From the NCBI GenBank assembly GCA_002440745.1, contig DJVB01000058.1, positions 4,864-68,863 on the forward strand: DNA of 64,000 nt. The letters are read 5' to 3'. The position numbers and the translations under genes were made by a program. Of the stretch, positions 45,334 to 53,120 are shown piece by piece. A model generated the notes under the pieces. The model was not told the DNA's origin and ran no database searches. It was given only the letters and a program-made list of their open reading frames with translations. Origin of the DNA: Bacteroidales bacterium UBA6267. Lineage in GTDB: Bacteria; Bacteroidota; Bacteroidia; Bacteroidales; UBA1556. How positions within the stretch are numbered: the first letter of the stretch is position 1; each line of letters opens with the position of its first letter.

Positions 45334-45440
45334 GTAGTTTTTATAGTCCAAAAAGAAAATATTTGTCATGCAAATTGGCTATTAACATTGGAATGTTGAA
45401 GATTTTATGAGCAATATACAATGTGTTGTGGGGTTGTCTT

Positions 45441-45474
45441 TATCTTTGAAAGGTGTCGGTTAGGCATATTTTTG
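45441..45474 (+). promoter_or_regulatory. Predicted promoter region for the gene at 45512
   Basis: Two -7 matches, TATCTTTG (45441-45448) and TATTTTTG (45467-45474), lie 63 and 37 bases before the start. The gap 45068-45511 holds these, the riboswitch and the metH promoters, and nothing else recognisable. Confidence 0.4.
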
Positions 45475-45511
45475 TTATGTAAGTTGTTGTTAAACATATA
45501 TTTAAATTGCA

Positions 45512-48223
45512 ATGGGTAAAGTCAAATTAATTTTTATAGCTTTATGTTTAGTTTTAGTTTCAGGTCTGATTTGGTATGGATACTCCTTTTACACTAAATC
45601 AACCTCGCAGATTAAACATACAATTGATGCGATACCTGAAAATGCGGCTTTCATCATAGAGTATGAATCTATCTATGATTTGAATGATTTTTTGAAAACG
45701 GATACCGGATTAGTTTATAATTTTCTTGGCGGTCAACAAATAAAGAAAATCACTGAAATAATGGATTTGATGGTAAAATCCGCAAATGCAAATCCCGCTT
45801 TTGAAGATATTTTTAAAGAATCGCCGGTTTTTATTTCATCTCATTTTATGGGATTGGACAAATTTGAATTTTTGTTTAGTGTTGGGGCTATGGGTAATCT
45901 TTCGTTAGAGGATTTGGAGTCGATTGTTAAGGAGTTTGGTTCGGTTTCAAAATATAGATTAGAAGGAAAAGATGTGTTAGTTTTAAGAGAAAAAGTATCG
46001 AATAACAGGTTGTATATTTCATTAAATCAAGGAGTTATATCTTTAGCTCAATCTTCGGTGCTAATGCAGAAAGTGCTGTTTATGTTAGAAAATGAAATCC
46101 AGCCGTCTAATGATGCTCTTGTGGCGAAAATGCTCAAATTGGGTGGACAGACCAAAGCCCATGTTTTTATAAATCATCTATATTTTTATCGGTTTGTTTC
46201 GCAATTTGCCAATAATCACCGTGATGAAGTGAAGTTGATTTCCAAATTTGCAAATCTGACTGAATTTGATGTTGTGGCAAAAAACGATTTATTGGTCATG
46301 TCGGGTTATAGCATTTATTCTGATTCTGTTCAAAGTTTAAGTCGTTTGATTGGTGAACATAAACCTGTCGATATTACTCATTTTCAGGTGCTTCCTATAA
46401 ATACAGTTTTCTTAATGGTTCAATCGGCTGAAAATATGTTCAAATTTCAAACTGAAAAGAGAGCCTTATTTTCAGGTGTTGAGACAAATGCGAACAGTAT
46501 ATTTGATGAAATTGGTATTTCTGCTGAAAATCAGATTTTTAGCTGGATAAAAGGTGAGGTTAGTTTGTCGGCTTCCTCCGTCTCTTCAGGAAATGAATTT
46601 GATTATTATACCATTTTGACTACAACTGATAGCAAAGAAGCGAGTCAGCAGTTAAATATCATAGCGGATAAGGCTGATTTGCATTATAATTTGGTTCCTG
46701 ATACAGCTTCCTATCGTAGTGTTAGGCTTCGAAAAATTGCAATTCCAAATCTTCTAGAATCTTTATTTGGTAAAATGTGGGCTCCGTTCCAAAAGACTTA
46801 TTTTGCTGAAGTTGACCAATATATAATTTTTGCAAACTCTTCTGAGTCCTTAAAAAGATATATCGATTATTATTTATTAGAGCAGTTTTTACCTGAAAAT
46901 ATTAATTTTAAAAGCTTTAGCAATTACCGGTCTAATCGCATGAATATGTTTTTTTATGCCGATTTGAGTGTTTTTAGTAGTTTTTATAAGCAATTCCTCA
47001 CACTTAACGATAGTCTAATTGCATCAATTCCGCAAGACGCATTGAATGTTGGCTTCGTCTCTATTGAGGTTAGTGGAGCCGAAAATGGAGCTTACACCTC
47101 AGTTGTTCTTGGCGCTTCCAAGGGAAAAAACTTTTCATCAAATGAGAATGTTGGTTGGCAGAAAGCCTTAGATGCAACAATTCTTGGAAGTCCGTATATT
47201 ATTGTCAATCACCAAACTAATAAGCGTGAAGTTTTGGTTTTTGATAATCAGAACTTCCTTTATCGAATTGGTGATGGTGGTCAAATTCACTGGAAAATAC
47301 CTGTGCTTGAGCAACCTATAAGTGAAATTTTTCTTGTCGATTTTTATAAAAACCAAAAATATCAATATGTTTTCAATACGAAAAACTACGTCTATATTGT
47401 TGATTTAAATGGAAACCGGGTTGAAAATTATCCCTTTAAACTTCCTCAATCTGCTACTGGTAGCATGAGTTTGATGGATTATGATAATAAATTGGAATAC
47501 AGAATATTAATTCCTTTTGCGGATGGCAAGTTACATAATTTTACCATGGATACAAAACCTACTGAGGGTTGGGCGCTTCCTGATTTTGGTAAAAACTATA
47601 TCACACCAGTACGCCATTATCGTTTGGGAAACAAAGACTTTTTGCTTTTCGCTGATTCTTTGGGGAATGTAGTTTTTGCCAACCGCCGAGGCGAAAGTAG
47701 GATGGAAGCAAAGTTGGCTTTTACAAATAATCCTTCAACTGATTTTTATAAGATTAAAGAAAATGGACTTCAAAAATTAGTTACAACAGATTTGCTAGGG
47801 CGTTTGATAAAGATTGATGCCGATGGAAATGTGGAAAAATCGGAATGGGTTGACAAAGGTGCAAAACATTTTTTCCTTGTAAAAGATTTCGACTTTGATG
47901 GATCGAATGATTTTGTTTTCGTAAATGATCAAAAAATATCAGTGTATTCTTTAAACGGCTCCTTGATTTTCGACTCGTTATATGCCGATTTGAATATTAA
48001 AGCAATCTATCCAATAAATAAGCTTCTCTCGGATTCGGTTAGTTTATTATTTATCAATGGATCAAATAAATCCATCGGTTTTATTTCACAAAATGGCGCT
48101 ATATCCACTTTGTCCGACATCCATACCGACAAAAGTTTTTTAATAGATGAGGCAACAAAAAATGAGAATATCCGTCTGTTTACCTCCAATAATCATATTT
48201 TGAGTAATTATTTAATAAAATAA
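45512..48223 (+). CDS. Membrane-anchored two-part protein of unknown function
   Basis: 903 residues. One N-terminal transmembrane segment (about 5-27) leaves the rest outside the cytoplasm. Residues 35-560 are a DUF3352-like region: IPENAAFIIEYES, LSLAQ and repeated alpha/beta segments. From about 570 the chain changes to short beta repeats with DFDGSNDFVFVNDQK, VYIVDLNGNRVE and LIKIDADGNVEKSEW, which look like a beta-propeller of the FG-GAP/PQQ type. It leads a same-strand group with a lipoprotein gene and a DUF5723 gene, so an envelope role is likely. I do not recognise a named family for the whole. Confidence 0.7.
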   Translation: MGKVKLIFIALCLVLVSGLIWYGYSFYTKSTSQIKHTIDAIPENAAFIIEYESIYDLNDFLKTDTGLVYNFLGGQQIKKITEIMDLMVKSANANPAFEDIFKESPVFISSHFMGLDKFEFLFSVGAMGNLSLEDLESIVKEFGSVSKYRLEGKDVLVLREKVSNNRLYISLNQGVISLAQSSVLMQKVLFMLENEIQPSNDALVAKMLKLGGQTKAHVFINHLYFYRFVSQFANNHRDEVKLISKFANLTEFDVVAKNDLLVMSGYSIYSDSVQSLSRLIGEHKPVDITHFQVLPINTVFLMVQSAENMFKFQTEKRALFSGVETNANSIFDEIGISAENQIFSWIKGEVSLSASSVSSGNEFDYYTILTTTDSKEASQQLNIIADKADLHYNLVPDTASYRSVRLRKIAIPNLLESLFGKMWAPFQKTYFAEVDQYIIFANSSESLKRYIDYYLLEQFLPENINFKSFSNYRSNRMNMFFYADLSVFSSFYKQFLTLNDSLIASIPQDALNVGFVSIEVSGAENGAYTSVVLGASKGKNFSSNENVGWQKALDATILGSPYIIVNHQTNKREVLVFDNQNFLYRIGDGGQIHWKIPVLEQPISEIFLVDFYKNQKYQYVFNTKNYVYIVDLNGNRVENYPFKLPQSATGSMSLMDYDNKLEYRILIPFADGKLHNFTMDTKPTEGWALPDFGKNYITPVRHYRLGNKDFLLFADSLGNVVFANRRGESRMEAKLAFTNNPSTDFYKIKENGLQKLVTTDLLGRLIKIDADGNVEKSEWVDKGAKHFFLVKDFDFDGSNDFVFVNDQKISVYSLNGSLIFDSLYADLNIKAIYPINKLLSDSVSLLFINGSNKSIGFISQNGAISTLSDIHTDKSFLIDEATKNENIRLFTSNNHILSNYLIK

Positions 48224-48316
48224 ATTTTTATCTCAAAAATTAACTATTTTTATTGTCCCAAAATTTTATAGTTTTGGGCTCTATTGTTTATAAAATATTT
48301 ACACAACCCGTAATAT

Positions 48317-49912
48317 ATGAAACGCCTAACGAAATCATTGATTGTTATCACTTTACTGATAGTTTCTTTCCTTTTTAATTCCTGTTATAAGGATCGCTTT
48401 TCTCTTGATGAGCTTGCTGATAGTCAGTATAATCCGGAGTTAGCTGCACCTTTAATTCGGACTACGCTCACCATGTCGGACGTTACCGAACAGAGTAGTG
48501 AAGAATGGAAGGAATATCCCGATGGTTTGCTGAGTTTAATCTATCGACAAACAGCTTCTACCGATTTGGCATTAGAAATCATCAATATTCCTGATCAAAC
48601 TGCGGATACAAGTTTTCAGGTTTATCTACCTCCAACCATGATTCCCGGTGATTCTACATCGAAACTTTTTAATTTCGATGCTTCTGTTACCAGTCAAAAT
48701 GGAGAAAGATTAGACACTGTTTTCTTTAAAGATGGCTTTGTTGATTTTGAAGTCACATCGAATCTTAATCATAATGCTAAAATTCAGATTATTATCCCTG
48801 AACTAACCATCTATGGTGTAACCTTTCTTCAGACTGTAGATATTCCTTCAGCCGGAGGTGCCACACACACCGTTACTTTTTCTTTCCCGATTAAGCTATA
48901 TACCGCCATATTTGACCACCCGACACCAAACCAAAACATCATTAAAGAATATATTCGGATTTATGTAAATCATGGAGTTGCAGCTAATAATTCACCTTAC
49001 GATTTGACTATTAAGCAACGGCTTCGTGATGTAAGTGTTTATTATGCAAGTGGTTATTTTGGACAACAGAATTTTGATATTGCCAAAGAAGTCATAGGAA
49101 TTTCTCTATTTGATAATCGTACTGTTGAAGAAATCTTTATGGAGGATCCAAGATTAAAATTAAAATTCTATAATAGTTTTGGTTTTCCTGTTGGGGTTAC
49201 GATGGACGAATTTTATGTTGAAAAAGATGGATCTATGTTGAATGTGACTTCAACCAATTTACCTTCCTTTAATATTGTTGGAGCCTCAAAACCTAATCAA
49301 TTTGACACAACCGTTTTGATTTTTGATAAAACTAATAGTAATATTATAGATTTATTTAATTTTCAACCAAAGAAAGTCGGTTTTCGTGAAAAATTAGTTT
49401 CAAATCCTACAGGAGCAGTTGTTCAGAATTTTGTACTTGATACAAGCCGTGTTTATGTTGAGGCTGAAGTTGAATTGCCTCTTTATGGTAGAGCCCTGAA
49501 TTTTACTTTGTCAGATACAACAAAATTCTCGTTAGATGAAGTAGAAGGGGTAATCTCTGCCGAGTTACGGTTCAATATTCTTAATTCCTTCCCTGCTGAA
49601 GCAAATTTCCAGATTTATCTGGCTGACAGCAACGGTTTAGTGCTTGACTCCCTCTTGTCAGGCCAAGAACAGGTGCTTACAGCAGCATCTGTTGGGCCTC
49701 CACCGGATTATAGAACTACCATTCCGGTGAATAAAACCACTGTGGTTGTGCTTGGTCAGGGAAAGCTTGCCAACCTTTGGAAAACAGAAAAAATAATCTA
49801 TAAAGCTATGTTTTCTACCGCTGATCAAGGATTGAAAGTGGTAAAAATTTATTCAGATTATTATCTCGATATTAAAATGGCCGCTAAGCTTAATTACCAA
49901 ACTAATATTTAG
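48317..49912 (+). CDS. Bacteroidota lipoprotein of unknown function
   Basis: 531 residues. The lipoprotein signal ends at LFNSC (Cys23), followed by YKDRF. The mature chain is beta-rich with repeated turns (SAGGATHTVTFSFPIKLY, GRALNFTLSDTTKFSLDEVEG) and no catalytic motif. It may sit on the outer membrane. The following DUF5723 gene is 118 bases downstream in the same direction; the two are probably expressed and perhaps work together. Confidence 0.75.
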   Translation: MKRLTKSLIVITLLIVSFLFNSCYKDRFSLDELADSQYNPELAAPLIRTTLTMSDVTEQSSEEWKEYPDGLLSLIYRQTASTDLALEIINIPDQTADTSFQVYLPPTMIPGDSTSKLFNFDASVTSQNGERLDTVFFKDGFVDFEVTSNLNHNAKIQIIIPELTIYGVTFLQTVDIPSAGGATHTVTFSFPIKLYTAIFDHPTPNQNIIKEYIRIYVNHGVAANNSPYDLTIKQRLRDVSVYYASGYFGQQNFDIAKEVIGISLFDNRTVEEIFMEDPRLKLKFYNSFGFPVGVTMDEFYVEKDGSMLNVTSTNLPSFNIVGASKPNQFDTTVLIFDKTNSNIIDLFNFQPKKVGFREKLVSNPTGAVVQNFVLDTSRVYVEAEVELPLYGRALNFTLSDTTKFSLDEVEGVISAELRFNILNSFPAEANFQIYLADSNGLVLDSLLSGQEQVLTAASVGPPPDYRTTIPVNKTTVVVLGQGKLANLWKTEKIIYKAMFSTADQGLKVVKIYSDYYLDIKMAAKLNYQTNI

Positions 49913-49925
49913 AAACTTGTTTAAA

Positions 49926-50033
49926 ATGAATAAATTAAGTAAAAATATTGCATTATTAAGGTTGATTGATGGGCAAGATTTTATCAGCCAATGGAATAAC
50001 AAAATGTTATATAATAAAACGATAACCAAATGA
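49926..50033 (+). CDS. Possible 35-codon ORF overlapping the DUF5723 start
   Basis: ATG at 49926 to TGA at 50033 encodes 35 residues beginning MNKLSKNIALLRLIDG. Its stop overlaps the next start as ATGA, the classical layout for translational coupling. No Shine-Dalgarno is seen and the composition is unremarkable, so a chance ORF is quite possible. Confidence 0.25.
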   Translation: MNKLSKNIALLRLIDGQDFISQWNNKMLYNKTITK

Positions 50034-51412
50034 AGAACTTTAAAAGATTTTTTCTTTCAATAATAGTGTTGATGATGGCTTTTTTGCCCCAACAATCACT
50101 TGCTCAGTACGATATGACTTTGTATCATTTGAAACCGGTCATTCAGTCCAATTTGAGCAATCCTGCATTCATCCCCGATTATAGTTATCATTTTGGTGTT
50201 CCGGGCTTGTCATCGGTTTATGCTCAGATGGGAACTTCAGGAGTCAGGTTCAATCAGATTTTTACTCGAAGATCCGATGATTCCCTTGTAATTGATTTTG
50301 ATAATATTTCTGAAAAAATTAAGGATAAAAATAACATTACTTTGCGCAGTAGCATTCAATGGTTGAATGGTGGCATGAAGTGGAAGGATTACTATTTCAC
50401 TTTCTCAGTAGCTGAACATGTTGATTTTAATATGTTTTATTCTGATGACTTAATTAATCTTGGTATTAATGGAAATGCCCCTTATGTAGGTCAAAATCTG
50501 TCCATTGATCCAACTTTTTTAAAGGCAACACACTACCGTGAATATGCTTTTGGAGCAGCTTGGGATTTTGATCAACAATGGAATTTTGGAGCAAGAGTGA
50601 AAATGCTTTTTGGTAAATCTAACATTCATACCAAAACACTCGATGCCAAATTGACTACTGCTGAAAACACCTATTATCTGACTACCGAAACTAACATGTT
50701 GATAAATACTTCTGCTCCAAAATCCTGGTTCGACGGTTCAGGTTTCAATTTGGGTTCTGATTACCTTTTTTATGGTGGTTCATTTGGATTAGGATTCGAT
50801 TTAGGAGCTACCTACAAATTAGATGAAACCTTTAGCTTTTCGGCTTCTGTTCTTGATTTAGGTTATATGAAATTCGACCGAAATTTCACAAACTATTCTA
50901 GCTCAAATAATATTTGGACTTTTGAAGGAATCGATCCACGACAGTTTGAAGAACTCACCGATGATCAAATTTCTGACCGATTAGAGGAAATTCGTGATAG
51001 TCTTATAAATCGTTTCGATATTACCGAAAGTTGGACAAGTTATACTATTCCAATGACTGCAATAATATATTTGTCAGCAAGTTATAAGTTGTCGGATATC
51101 GAAACTGTTAGTGCTGCTCTGCGTTCTGAAATTGTAAATAAAACATGGCGGCCAACATTTACGGCATCCTATTATCGCCAAATATTGCCCGAACTAGGAG
51201 TTATTGGCGCATACACCGTTACGAATCGTAGTTTTGCCAATTTTGGAATTGGTGCTTATTATAATATTAAACCGGTTCAGATTTATCTGGTTACTGATAA
51301 TATTATTGGAGTGTTTGTCCCTGATGCAGTTCGATATGCAAATATTCATTTTGGTGTGAATATTTTCTTGCCTGAAGCTAAAACAGGAAGAACTTTGATA
51401 AATTTAGATTAA
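50030..51412 (+). CDS. DUF5723 family outer-membrane protein
   Basis: 460 residues. The signal peptide ends at QSLAQ. The mature chain begins YDMTLYHLKPVIQSNLSNPAFIP, characteristic of DUF5723 (related to the PorP/SprF-like 'N-P-A' barrels), and continues as amphipathic strands (YTVTNRSFANFGIGAYYNI) to the final INLD. A predicted outer-membrane beta-barrel of unknown role in this phylum. It ends 15 bases from the convergent porT stop. Confidence 0.8.
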   Translation: MKNFKRFFLSIIVLMMAFLPQQSLAQYDMTLYHLKPVIQSNLSNPAFIPDYSYHFGVPGLSSVYAQMGTSGVRFNQIFTRRSDDSLVIDFDNISEKIKDKNNITLRSSIQWLNGGMKWKDYYFTFSVAEHVDFNMFYSDDLINLGINGNAPYVGQNLSIDPTFLKATHYREYAFGAAWDFDQQWNFGARVKMLFGKSNIHTKTLDAKLTTAENTYYLTTETNMLINTSAPKSWFDGSGFNLGSDYLFYGGSFGLGFDLGATYKLDETFSFSASVLDLGYMKFDRNFTNYSSSNNIWTFEGIDPRQFEELTDDQISDRLEEIRDSLINRFDITESWTSYTIPMTAIIYLSASYKLSDIETVSAALRSEIVNKTWRPTFTASYYRQILPELGVIGAYTVTNRSFANFGIGAYYNIKPVQIYLVTDNIIGVFVPDAVRYANIHFGVNIFLPEAKTGRTLINLD

Positions 51413-51427
51413 AATTTTTGTCTTCGA

Positions 51428-52147
51428 TTATTCAAACGTAAATGTCAGCCAAGTGATTTGTGAAGTCATTTTCTGAATATTGCTTGTGAAGATATTGTTT
51501 TCTTGATACAAAATATCCATCATTCCAAATGAGCTTTGTATCTCAATTCCAAACTTAAACCATTCAAAATAAAAGTCGAACCCAACTCCTGTGGTTAACA
51601 TGAAATCATGGGGTTTTAGCTTGATTATAATATCGTCATTATTGCTTTTCTTGTTTTTTTGCGATGCGAAATCAATGCTATATCGTAAACCACCTAAAAC
51701 ATAAACGCGCATGTTTTTACCTTTCCCCGGCAATCTTTTCGATTTGTATTTTAATGTTAGTGGGATGTCGAGCATGGTGGATTCAACATTTTTGATATAT
51801 GTTTTATATGAGGTGTCGTTTTCAAAAATGGTATATCGCAGCATTCTCTCTCCAAAACTTAGCGATGGCACAAGTCTCAGGTCTAAATATTCTACAAGTC
51901 GTTTATTAGAAACGATGCCAACATTAAGTCCCTGACTTGAAACCGGTTCTATGATTAAAACGTTCCGATTGTATTCGTCAACATCAACAAAATGGGTTCT
52001 GAAATTCATATCGTTGAATCCTAATGTAAAACCAAAATGCCATTGCTTTTTGTCGTAATTAGGCAAATTCATCGGAAAATGCTGCCCAAATAGCTTCAAA
52101 TTGAGGCTAATAAGAATAATAATGATATTTATTAAAATCTTGTTCAA
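51428..52147 (-). CDS. porT: PorT family type IX secretion/assembly protein
   Basis: 239 residues. Signal peptide 1-21 (ending LFGQ), then NYDKKQWHFGFTLGFNDMNFR, the usual PorT start, and an eight-strand-like small barrel: RLVPSLSFGERMLRY, LDIPLTLKYKSKR, YVLGGLRYSIDF and a final ITWLTFTFE. PorT is an outer-membrane protein needed for type IX secretion in Porphyromonas gingivalis. Its position directly after ubiE matches other Bacteroidota. Consistent with the type IX cargo proteins at 20421 and 21804. Confidence 0.85.
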   Translation of the reverse strand: MNKILINIIIILISLNLKLFGQHFPMNLPNYDKKQWHFGFTLGFNDMNFRTHFVDVDEYNRNVLIIEPVSSQGLNVGIVSNKRLVEYLDLRLVPSLSFGERMLRYTIFENDTSYKTYIKNVESTMLDIPLTLKYKSKRLPGKGKNMRVYVLGGLRYSIDFASQKNKKSNNDDIIIKLKPHDFMLTTGVGFDFYFEWFKFGIEIQSSFGMMDILYQENNIFTSNIQKMTSQITWLTFTFE

Positions 52148-52238
52148 TTCTCTTTATTCTAATTTCTAAAATTCATCAATCGTTCACAAAAACGCAAATC
52201 TCTTAATTCTGTTGTATTAAAGTCAATATTTATCAATC

Positions 52239-52946
52239 TTATGGTTTTCGACCTTGATATATGGTGGCAATACCTCCTGTTAGCTTCTGGTATTTATTGT
52301 CCTCAAAACCAACTTGTTTCATAATTGCAACAAAATCATTATAAGCTGGAAAATGTGCTACCGATTTAGGTAAATAGGTATAAGCCGAAGCATCAGATGA
52401 AACTATTTTTCCAATAAGTGGTAAAATTTGGAACGAATAAAAACTATAAAGTTGCTTCAATGGAAAATGCTCAGGCTTCGAAAATTCTAAAATTAAAATT
52501 TGACCATTAGGTTTTATGACTCGAAGGATTTCTTTAAGTCCTCTTTCAAGGTTTTCAAAATTCCTGACTCCAAATGCTACCATTGCTACATCAAATTGAT
52601 TATCAGGAAATTCTATTTCTTCAGCGTCTCCCAACGATAATTCAATAAGTTCACTTAAGCCTTTATTCATCACTTTTTCTTTGCCTTTTTGAAGCATTGA
52701 GGCTGAAATGTCGATGCCAACAATCTTTTTGGGTTTTGCTTTCGACATAAGTATAGCCAAATCTGCTGTTCCTGTAGCTATATCAAGGATGCTGGATGGT
52801 TTTGCTTGTTTAACGATTTTCAGAACACGTTTCCGCCAATAAAAATCTACTCCAAAGGATAAAACATGATTTAAAAAATCATACCGATGGGCAATGCTGT
52901 TAAACATATTTCTAACCTCGTCTTTTTGCGCTATGGTCTTGTCCAT
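52239..52946 (-). CDS. ubiE: Demethylmenaquinone methyltransferase (UbiE/MenG)
   Basis: 235 residues. SAM-binding motif LDIATGTADLAI, GIDISASML, and the family-specific GDAEEIEFPDNQFDVAMVAFGVRNFEN are intact, with GGIATIYQGRKP at the end. It methylates demethylmenaquinone in the last step of menaquinone synthesis; menaquinone is the usual Bacteroidota quinone, so menG is an equally valid name. It precedes porT by 91 bases in the same direction. Confidence 0.95.
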   Translation of the reverse strand: MDKTIAQKDEVRNMFNSIAHRYDFLNHVLSFGVDFYWRKRVLKIVKQAKPSSILDIATGTADLAILMSKAKPKKIVGIDISASMLQKGKEKVMNKGLSELIELSLGDAEEIEFPDNQFDVAMVAFGVRNFENLERGLKEILRVIKPNGQILILEFSKPEHFPLKQLYSFYSFQILPLIGKIVSSDASAYTYLPKSVAHFPAYNDFVAIMKQVGFEDNKYQKLTGGIATIYQGRKP

Positions 52947-52978
52947 TTAGTATTAGTTGGAGTTTTGAAATGAGCCTG

Positions 52979-52986
52979 CAAAATTA
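52979..52986 (-). promoter_or_regulatory. Predicted ubiE promoter -7 box
   Basis: Minus-strand TAATTTTG, 32 bases before the ubiE ATG. Confidence 0.45.
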
Positions 52987-53120
52987 CTATTATTTGGGCA
53001 ATCACCGATTTAAATAATGTCTCGAATCTTTATGCTACGGAGGTTGATAAAACAAGGTTTTTTAGTTCTGATAAGGCGGTATAACTTGTAATTTAGCAGG
53101 CTGATTTTAAAGTAAAAGTT

